The notes beneath the pieces are model-generated. The model made no database searches. It was given only the letters and a program-made list of their open reading frames with translations, and was not told the origin of the DNA. Position numbers and translations under genes: made by a program. 29,632 bases of DNA from a virus: IMG/VR virus record IMGVR_UViG_3300029448_000272, positions 1-29,632 of that record; one strand, 5' to 3'. The first letter of the stretch is position 1; every line of letters starts with the position of its first letter. Positions 24,936 through 29,632 of the stretch are shown here, in pieces.

Positions 24936-25012
24936 TGGCGATTCCGCGAGGACTCGAACCCCGAACCTATTGCTTAGAAGGCAATTGCTCTATCCAGTTG
25001 AGCTACGGAACC
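24936..25012 (-). tRNA. tRNA-Arg (anticodon TCT)
   Basis: A complete 77-base cloverleaf on the - strand: acceptor GGTTCCG/CGGAATC (one G-U), D stem GCTC/GAGC, anticodon stem ATTGC/GCAAT with loop CTTCTAA (TCT), variable AGGTT, T stem CGGGG/CCTCG (one G-U) with TTCGAGT, discriminator G and encoded CCA. It should read AGA and AGG. It lies past the terminator at 25056-25099 for the leftward genes, so it may need its own promoter; TTGCGT and TTAAGA with 16-base spacing lie just upstream but match weakly. Confidence 0.95.
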
Positions 25013-25055
25013 GCTGCACAGGTTCTTAACTGATCACCCGATCTAACGCAAAACT

Positions 25056-25099
25056 AAAAAACACCGATAGCCTCATTGGGCCTCGTATCGGTGTTTTTT
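25056..25099. terminator. Bidirectional terminator between convergent clusters
   Basis: A 14-bp perfect stem (25056-25069 with 25086-25099) whose arms carry CACCGAT and ATCGGTG, with A runs on one side and T runs on the other, so it can stop transcripts from either strand. It lies where the rightward replication cluster meets the leftward lysis cluster. The loop contains a further GCC/GGC pairing. Confidence 0.9.
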
Positions 25100-25183
25100 G
25101 CTTTTTACGATTATAGACTTTCTTGCTTTTGATCACTTTAGGTTTGTATCGGGCTTCCCTAAGTGTCTTAGCAACATGGTTCC

Positions 25184-25597
25184 TTAGCCGCATGATCTTA
25201 TGTTGTCAGCGACAGTTTGTGCCCTCTGACCCACCTGTCTTGCGTACCTCGAATCCAATATCTCGTCGGCAGCAGAACCCCATTGCTGGGCTTTTAAGGC
25301 CCGTACAGCGGCTTTAAACTTTAGGAGGGTCGGAGTACCCATGTTAAAGGCAAGATCGACCAGTGATTCTTGGACGATCTCTGGCATATCTGTGAAGTCC
25401 TCGAAGACCTTTTGTAGCTCTTCGTAGACAATATCGATGTCCTCATCGAGCATCTGCATTGCAGTTACCTCTGAGATACCTCGGTCATCTAGGTTGCGGC
25501 CTACTCCTATCGTGAGCTTGTCGGACGTACATCGATACGGCTCCAGCCTCAGCCCCTCATGTAATATAAGCTGCTCTCTGATACGCTCTCTGTTCAT
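25184..25597 (-). CDS. T4-type lysozyme (GH24 endolysin)
   Basis: 137 residues from the ATG at 25597, with AAGGA upstream; an earlier in-frame ATG at 25624 lies in the tiny gene before it. Active-site spacing of the family is present: Glu14, then Cys23 where T4 has Asp20, then Thr29, in HEGLRLEPYRCTSDKLTIGVGRNL. Several natural members carry Cys at the middle position. The C-terminal lobe (LVDLAFNMG, LKAQQWGSAADEI, RR/QRA segments) is complete. It cleaves peptidoglycan at lysis. No signal peptide, so it needs the holin for release. Last gene of the leftward lysis cluster. Confidence 0.93.
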   Translation of the reverse strand: MNRERIREQLILHEGLRLEPYRCTSDKLTIGVGRNLDDRGISEVTAMQMLDEDIDIVYEELQKVFEDFTDMPEIVQESLVDLAFNMGTPTLLKFKAAVRALKAQQWGSAADEILDSRYARQVGQRAQTVADNIRSCG

Positions 25598-25689
25598 TTG
25601 TTTTTCCTTATATCCAAAGCCCATCTAATCACGTTGACTAGAGTGTTGGTTGTGATCATGGCAACTAGCCACATTTCCCACCATTCCAT
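25594..25689 (-). CDS. Tiny membrane protein before lysozyme (31 aa)
   Basis: 31 residues beginning by TAATG overlap with the gene before and ending by ATGA overlap with the lysozyme start. It is one amphipathic/hydrophobic segment (WLVAMITTNTLVNVIRWAL) with an acidic start (MEWWEM) and basic end (DIRKNK), which suits a single inner-membrane helix. A holin, antiholin or spanin-related role is possible from position alone. Confidence 0.55.
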   Translation of the reverse strand: MEWWEMWLVAMITTNTLVNVIRWALDIRKNK

Positions 25690-25835
25690 TACTTTTCATG
25701 TCCTAACCAGACAGCAAAAGCTCCTCCTAGAACACCAGTAACCACACTAACTAGAGCCGCCTGTTGGCTTGTTGGCTCCTCTAAAGTCATAAACCACTCC
25801 ACTACCCGCCAGCTTGATAGCGACATCCCAAACAT
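25689..25835 (-). CDS. Small membrane protein in lysis cluster (48 aa)
   Basis: 48 residues from the ATG at 25835 (GAGG upstream); ATG at 25838 and 25826 are alternatives and the open frame reaches back to 25892. Contains SSWRVVEWFMTLEEPTSQQ then a clear membrane segment AALVSVVTGVLGGAFAVWLG and ends GHEK. The pattern resembles short phage membrane proteins near endolysins. Its first 89 bases overlap the 66-residue gene in another frame. Confidence 0.6.
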   Translation of the reverse strand: MFGMSLSSWRVVEWFMTLEEPTSQQAALVSVVTGVLGGAFAVWLGHEK

Positions 25836-25947
25836 CATCAGCCTCGGCAGCAGCTTCCAAGCTAATACTCTTTCCATAGTTACTTCTGGCACGGTTTATC
25901 CTCTCTTGTTCTTCTGTGGTACGCTCATGTAGCCCCCACTTACCCAT
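25747..25947 (-). CDS. Small soluble protein of unknown function (66 aa)
   Basis: 66 residues, starting by TAATG overlap with the holin stop; AGGTAA lies upstream. Hydrophilic and helical at first (TTEEQERINRARSNYGKSISLEAAAEADDVWDVAIKLAGSG), ending FRGANKPTGGSS. No membrane segment. The C-terminal part is encoded by bases that also encode the next small membrane protein in another frame. Either both are made or one of the two calls is wrong. Confidence 0.55.
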   Translation of the reverse strand: MGKWGLHERTTEEQERINRARSNYGKSISLEAAAEADDVWDVAIKLAGSGVVYDFRGANKPTGGSS

Positions 25948-26318
25948 TATTTACCTACTCCTTTGACACGCTCGAAGGATCTCATGCCGCCTAAGCCCAG
26001 CATCCCCATCAGCACAGGGAGCATAGTGCTTGTGTCAGCCTGTGGAATATCGATGCCAAAGCCAGCAGCTAAGGGTGATATTAGGAAGTTCACTGCAAAG
26101 CCAGACACACAAACATAGCCCGTCAAAGGTCTCCAGCTTGATTGGAACCAGTTGCCTTTAGCTTCGGCTTTGTTGACTTCGATCTGGGCAAGAGCAAGTT
26201 CCTGAGCGTGTTTCTCAGACATGGTTGCAATGTCGTGTGCAATCTTAGCTTTCTCGTCTGCGTCAGGAATAAACTTGTCAAGAAGCCCACTGACAGCGGG
26301 GATCAGCGCGGCAATCAT
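25947..26318 (-). CDS. Holin of the 3-TM (GTA holin) type
   Basis: 123 residues from the ATG at 26318 with GAAGGA upstream. Middle region EVNKAEAKGNWFQSSWRPLTGYVCVSGFAVNFLISPL and a last hydrophobic stretch MLPVLMGMLGLGGMRSFERVKG match the 3-TM holin family first described from gene transfer agents of Rhodobacter-like bacteria, frequent in phages of alphaproteobacteria. The N-terminal hydrophobic stretch is short and the charged segment SEKHAQELALAQIEVNKAEAKG is typical. It makes lesions in the inner membrane that release the lysozyme. Confidence 0.87.
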   Translation of the reverse strand: MIAALIPAVSGLLDKFIPDADEKAKIAHDIATMSEKHAQELALAQIEVNKAEAKGNWFQSSWRPLTGYVCVSGFAVNFLISPLAAGFGIDIPQADTSTMLPVLMGMLGLGGMRSFERVKGVGK

Positions 26319-26515
26319 GTCTGTTCCTTCGGTATTTGAAACTGAAAGAGAATACATTGAGCGTCCCACTGCTTAATGTCTCCTGACTCAACGAGGGTTT
26401 CGTAGCCTTCGTGGACAAGTCGAATGTTAGGGCAAGCGTCTACTGGCGAGGAGCGAACACTGGTTTCTCCGCTTGGCAGGATGACGATTACTAAGAAAAC
26501 ATATTTTAGTATCAT
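26315..26515 (-). CDS. Small exported protein in lysis cluster (66 aa)
   Basis: 66 residues from the ATG at 26515 (AAGGAG upstream). The N-terminus MILKYVFLVIVILPSG looks like a signal or anchor segment; the rest has two Cys and is acidic (VHEGYETLVESGDIKQWDAQC). No lipobox. Starts by overlap with the membrane protein before it and its stop overlaps the holin start. A spanin-like role is possible; not recognised. Confidence 0.65.
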   Translation of the reverse strand: MILKYVFLVIVILPSGETSVRSSPVDACPNIRLVHEGYETLVESGDIKQWDAQCILFQFQIPKEQT

Positions 26516-27207
26516 TGTTGGCTCTCCTTGATGGCTTTTAATGTATCTCTGAGGTTGGGTGGGGGTGGTGCGTCGGGATCGTATTTGCACATAAACTCGC
26601 GGGGGAACCACTCAGACAACTCCAGCATAATGCTGGATTGGGTGTTTCCACTGCCTCTGTAGACGCACCAGCGCATCCCATCGATCTTCTCACAACCGAC
26701 CAATCGACATACGACATGCTCAGGTGTGGTGGTTGCTTTGGCTGCGTGGCCTTTAAGGAACATTACGAAACCGTAGAGGAGACCAGCAGCGGCACAGCCC
26801 ATGACGATCCAAGCCACTATCTCGACAAACTTCCTTCGTTTCTCACGTTGCTTGTAGAGTGTGTCTCTTCGGGTCTTTCTTATTGTGGCTTCTTCCTCCA
26901 AAAGATCCTGCCAAGCCTTACGACCTAGCGTCATTTCGATCCAAGTCTTTAAGTCTGCTCGTTGCTGTTCCATGCGCTTCTTTAAGGCGAAGCTGTTGAT
27001 TGCTTCTTCCTCGACGCTGGTGCTTGAGAACATCTTTTTAAAGAGGGGTGGATTGGCTGCTTCACGGGCCTGTTGGTCGGCATCGCTTGCACAGGTCATC
27101 CATTTGCCGATTTCGGCACTTAGCGATAGAGCGTCCTTGCCTAATGAAAGACCCTTTTTTATTGCCTCAAAGCTGGCTGTAGCTGACGCAATTGTAATGG
27201 GGTCCAT
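26512..27207 (-). CDS. Single-pass membrane protein of unknown function (231 aa)
   Basis: 231 residues. Helical N-terminal half (MDPITIASATASFEAIKKGLS..., charged coiled-coil-like RRKTRRDTLYKQREKRR region), one membrane helix near residues 128-151 (VEIVAWIVMGCAAAGLLYGFVMF), then about 80 residues with four Cys (VVCRLVGCEK, MRWCVYRG, FMCKYD) ending Pro-rich DAPPPPN. The Cys-rich part is probably periplasmic and disulfide-bonded. It occurs beside lysis genes; its role (lysis control, exclusion or virion) is not known. Confidence 0.75.
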   Translation of the reverse strand: MDPITIASATASFEAIKKGLSLGKDALSLSAEIGKWMTCASDADQQAREAANPPLFKKMFSSTSVEEEAINSFALKKRMEQQRADLKTWIEMTLGRKAWQDLLEEEATIRKTRRDTLYKQREKRRKFVEIVAWIVMGCAAAGLLYGFVMFLKGHAAKATTTPEHVVCRLVGCEKIDGMRWCVYRGSGNTQSSIMLELSEWFPREFMCKYDPDAPPPPNLRDTLKAIKESQQ

Positions 27208-27215
27208 ATGTGCCT

Positions 27216-27437
27216 CTATCGGTTATAGATTGTTACATCGTCTGGGTTGACTCGCGTAGGGATGCACTGAGCAAACACATGCTTGTCAGCTAGATCGTGT
27301 GAAAAGTGGTGGGTGTGGTGATGTTGTTTGTTTAGGCGGCTGCTGTACCACAAGCAGACATCGATGCTCTCGAAGTATTCTGTCGAGATCGTCTGTTGCC
27401 CCATCATCGTGACGAGAGCAAAGACGAATTGTGTCAT
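27216..27437 (-). CDS. Small, possibly exported protein (73 aa)
   Basis: 73 residues starting by ATGA overlap with the gene before. A short hydrophobic N-terminus (MTQFVFALVTMMG) is followed by YFESIDVCLWYSSRLNKQ, a His-rich run HHHTHHFSH and VFAQCIPTRVNPDDVTIYN. Two Cys could pair. I believe similar short proteins with a signal-like start and the IDVC...RLNKQ pattern occur in marine phages, but I cannot name a family. Confidence 0.65.
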   Translation of the reverse strand: MTQFVFALVTMMGQQTISTEYFESIDVCLWYSSRLNKQHHHTHHFSHDLADKHVFAQCIPTRVNPDDVTIYNR

Positions 27438-27616
27438 GTCGTTAGTATTCCTACCGTTGCTGCCAGTATAGATAAAGTAGAGGCCATCAACAGAGCCTCA
27501 AGCCTCCACATACGCTTGTCGAGACTTTCAAGTTTGCCATGCACCATCTCATAACGGACGGCACATTCCTTCTCGTGAGCATCCAGTTCCATCTGGACTT
27601 TGAGTTCTGGTTCCAT
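27434..27616 (-). CDS. Coiled-coil membrane protein, XhlA-like (60 aa)
   Basis: The frame opens at a GTG at 27649 inside the previous gene; the ATG at 27616 is used here although its ribosome site is weak. Layout: charged coiled coil (ELDAHEKECAVRYEMVHGKLESLDKRMWRLE) then one membrane helix (ALLMASTLSILAATVGIL) at the very C-terminus. This is the architecture of XhlA-type lysis accessory proteins, which help holins. Assignment by layout only. Confidence 0.65.
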   Translation of the reverse strand: MEPELKVQMELDAHEKECAVRYEMVHGKLESLDKRMWRLEALLMASTLSILAATVGILTT

Positions 27617-27636
27617 GGCTTGCTGTAGCTTCAACT

Positions 27637-27999
27637 TTACGCAGTCCACCCAGCCGGAACAGCCTGCCGCATTGGCGGGTTGGCGAGCGCAGTCATCTGC
27701 TCATCAAGCATTGTTTGCATTTCAGCTTCTGTCTTTTCCAAAGCCTCAAGCGTCTTTGTCTTACACCAGTCCTTTGTAATGCTGTCAAAAGCAACGTAGT
27801 CACTGTCACCCTCGTCTGGCGTTTCGACAGCAGCAGTGCCATAGGCTGTGACGTTTAGTGCCTCGCCATCAGCATTTGTCTCGCTGTCAGAAACAGCAGT
27901 TAGCCGCCAGTGAATTGTCTTGATGCAATCAGAGTGTCCGTTCTGGGCCTCGTTGCAAACGTCCAATGCTGGGAAGTCCCAAGTGTATGAATTAGCCAT
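27637..27999 (-). CDS. Conserved-looking protein of unknown function (120 aa)
   Basis: 120 residues. SYTWDFPALDV...HSDCIKTIHWRLTAVSD at the start, an acidic middle (VETPDEGDSDYVAFDSITKDW) and a helical end with LEALEKTEAEMQTMLDEQMTAL ending PAGWTA. The YTWDFP...IHWRLTA start is a recurring pattern in marine phage genes near tail fibres as far as I recall, without known function. Ribosome site AGGAGTAGAAA precedes the ATG. Confidence 0.75.
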   Translation of the reverse strand: MANSYTWDFPALDVCNEAQNGHSDCIKTIHWRLTAVSDSETNADGEALNVTAYGTAAVETPDEGDSDYVAFDSITKDWCKTKTLEALEKTEAEMQTMLDEQMTALANPPMRQAVPAGWTA

Positions 28000-28002
28000 T
28001 TT

Positions 28003-28275
28003 CTACTCCTGTGCGTCCATCGCTTGTTGATAGGAAGTCTTTACTGCGTCTGTCCACACAGCGTTACAGATGCCCTGCACCGCAGTGCTTTCGCCGCTGA
28101 TGTCAGTGTCGGCCCAACCATCGTCAGTCTTGGTGCTAGGTGACAATGTGTGCCTGTGAAAACTGCGACTGATTTCCTCGCCATCACGCTTGATTACTGT
28201 CGCAGTGCGAACATGCACATGAGTGCCGTTCACTACTTCAATCTTGTCTTGTACTGTTTCTTCTGTAAGTGCCAT
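28003..28275 (-). CDS. Protein of unknown function near tail fibre (90 aa)
   Basis: 90 residues with AGGAGATAAAA upstream. Strand-like segments (KIEVVNGTHVHVRTATVIKRDGEEISRSFHRHTLSP), an acidic loop (TKTDDGWADTDISGES) and a helical end. It sits between the tail fibre and the 120-residue gene with almost no gaps; a minor virion role would fit but nothing shows it. Confidence 0.75.
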   Translation of the reverse strand: MALTEETVQDKIEVVNGTHVHVRTATVIKRDGEEISRSFHRHTLSPSTKTDDGWADTDISGESTAVQGICNAVWTDAVKTSYQQAMDAQE

Positions 28276-28327
28276 TTTTATCTCCTATGACTGGACTGTC
28301 TATCGCCACATCCAGTGACGGTATGGG

Positions 28328-29632
28328 TTATGCGACATAATAACTCCCGTGAAATGCGTAATTTTCACCAGTTCTTATTGTGCGCGTACCAGATGCAACA
28401 CCAGTCATAGTGTTGATTTCCATACTGGTGCTGTTTGGGGCAATTCTAAAAACGTAGATAGCGCCGGTGTTGGTGTTTTCTCTGCACACACCAGTTCCCA
28501 GATGCGTAGAATTAGTAAAGGGTGCTGAACCTAAAACAACTGTTGAGGTATTTCCTCCAACCCCACTAAACTGCACAGTTCCCCATAGATGAACAACCCT
28601 GCCGATTTTTGTGTATGCGCCAGAGGAGGAGCTTACAGTGTACCCACCACTTGCAGTCGGAGTCCAAGTGCCTTCTTCATAATCATCCAGATGATTAGTT
28701 GAACCATTGCCGCCCAAGTAGACACCGCCGGATAGGTAGAGGTCTTTGAAACGATAAGTGGGGTAGCCCAAATCAATAGCATTATCTAGTTGAGCATTAG
28801 TGCTGGGATTGTGTGGCAAAATACCGTTCACATTTGGATTAAATGTTACCCCAGTGTCTCCAGACCCGATGTATATGTTTGCGCCGTTATCAAAAGTACC
28901 AATTGTTCCAGCCGTTAAGCTGCTTTTACGGAAATCTAAAATGTCACCATCGCTGTTTCTATTAAAATAACCAGAAACATTAGCAGCACGACTTGCTATC
29001 AAAAAGCCAGCAGGATCTAACTCACAGCCAGCGTTAAAGTTTGAGTCTGGAACTTTACCGACAGCAAAACGGCCTGAACTATCAAACCTAGCCCTCTCTC
29101 CACCGCCAACATGGAACGCTAAGTAACGACCCCCGTGGTTATAGTTTATCAATCCATCAATGTTTGATGAGCCGTTAGGAAAAGCTATTGCAGCACTGCC
29201 AGAATTGTTTGAGCCACCAGCTATGGAAATACCAACATGCTGAGTGCCTTCTACAATAAGAGCGTCATACGAACCATTGATAGCGTAGCCACCATTTCGT
29301 GCGCCTTCGTAAACGTGGCATCTTGAAAGAGGTGACGTAGTGCCAAGGCCTAAATTACCGCCTGAAAGACGCATCCGTTCTGCCGCCCCTGCAACAAAAC
29401 CTAAAACACCATCTGCCGGACGGTAGATTGCGGCATCTGCGTTTGGTGCGCTAGAGTTTGGATAGAGCGTAACGTTAGGTGCAAATACAGTGCCATTGAA
29501 TGTAGCATTGCCGTTGCTAGAGATGGTCATCCTAGTTGCATAACTACCCGCACTATTAGTGACATTAAAGTTCATAGAGCCGTAGCTGTATGTGCCGCCC
29601 TGCGCCTCATGCTTAACGTGAATACCAGCCGT
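28328..29632 (-). CDS. Tail fibre (5' end outside window)
   Basis: 434 residues visible; the frame remains open through an internal ATG at 29575 to the right edge, so the true start is outside. Gly/Ser/Asn-rich beta-type repeats (TISSNGNATFNGTVFAPNVTLYPNSSA; LGFVAGAAERMRLSGGNLGLGTTSPL; RARFDSSGRFAVGKV) are typical of fibre shafts, and the segment NHLDDYEEGTWTPTASGG followed by a beta-rich tip is common in marine phage fibres. It probably binds a host surface receptor. It lies upstream of the lysis cluster, like T7 gene 17. Confidence 0.88.
   Translation of the reverse strand, partial: TAGIHVKHEAQGGTYSYGSMNFNVTNSAGSYATRMTISSNGNATFNGTVFAPNVTLYPNSSAPNADAAIYRPADGVLGFVAGAAERMRLSGGNLGLGTTSPLSRCHVYEGARNGGYAINGSYDALIVEGTQHVGISIAGGSNNSGSAAIAFPNGSSNIDGLINYNHGGRYLAFHVGGGERARFDSSGRFAVGKVPDSNFNAGCELDPAGFLIASRAANVSGYFNRNSDGDILDFRKSSLTAGTIGTFDNGANIYIGSGDTGVTFNPNVNGILPHNPSTNAQLDNAIDLGYPTYRFKDLYLSGGVYLGGNGSTNHLDDYEEGTWTPTASGGYTVSSSSGAYTKIGRVVHLWGTVQFSGVGGNTSTVVLGSAPFTNSTHLGTGVCRENTNTGAIYVFRIAPNSTSMEINTMTGVASGTRTIRTGENYAFHGSYYVA

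Overview
This window is most of a podovirus genome from a marine temperate phage, probably of an alphaproteobacterium (inference from gene content; no host DNA is seen). It combines a T7-type replication set on the + strand (single-subunit RNA polymerase, SSB, endonuclease I, primase-helicase, family A DNA polymerase, 5' exonuclease) with a tyrosine integrase, a MazG-like hydrolase and a B12-dependent class II ribonucleotide reductase. This gene mix is familiar from integrase-bearing podoviruses of SAR11 and Roseobacter bacteria. Both window edges cut through genes, so about a quarter or more of the genome (terminase, portal, major capsid) is probably outside.

Layout. 1-8631, - strand: virion genes read leftwards: glycine-rich fibre/adhesin, tail beta-propeller-like protein, a small protein, gp13-like and gp14-like internal proteins, a transglycosylase-bearing internal protein, and a very long internal protein cut by the left edge. 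8632-9429: a divergent control region with a 23-bp element also found before the RNA polymerase gene, and a tRNA-Arg-like attP candidate. 9430-12234, +: eight tightly coupled small early genes of unknown function, then the integrase (12231-13133). 13134-13721: a second control region. 13722-24935, +: RNA polymerase, replication and nucleotide metabolism, ending with a 49-residue zinc ribbon. 24936-25012, -: a complete tRNA-Arg(TCT) abutting that gene tail to tail. 25056-25099: a bidirectional terminator. 25184-28275, -: lysozyme, 3-TM holin, several tiny membrane proteins and conserved-looking unknowns. 28328 to the right edge, -: a tail fibre whose start is outside.

How it fits together. The phage polymerase and integrase are read rightwards. 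Virion and lysis genes are read leftwards, so the two transcription programmes diverge near 9 kb and converge near 25 kb. This differs from the single-direction layout of T7. The two copies of the 23-bp element point outward, one towards the virion genes and one towards the polymerase gene, which makes them the best candidates for phage-specific promoters or operators. The pairing of a tRNA-Arg(TCT)-like attP candidate with a full tRNA-Arg(TCT) gene in the same phage is the most testable unusual feature.
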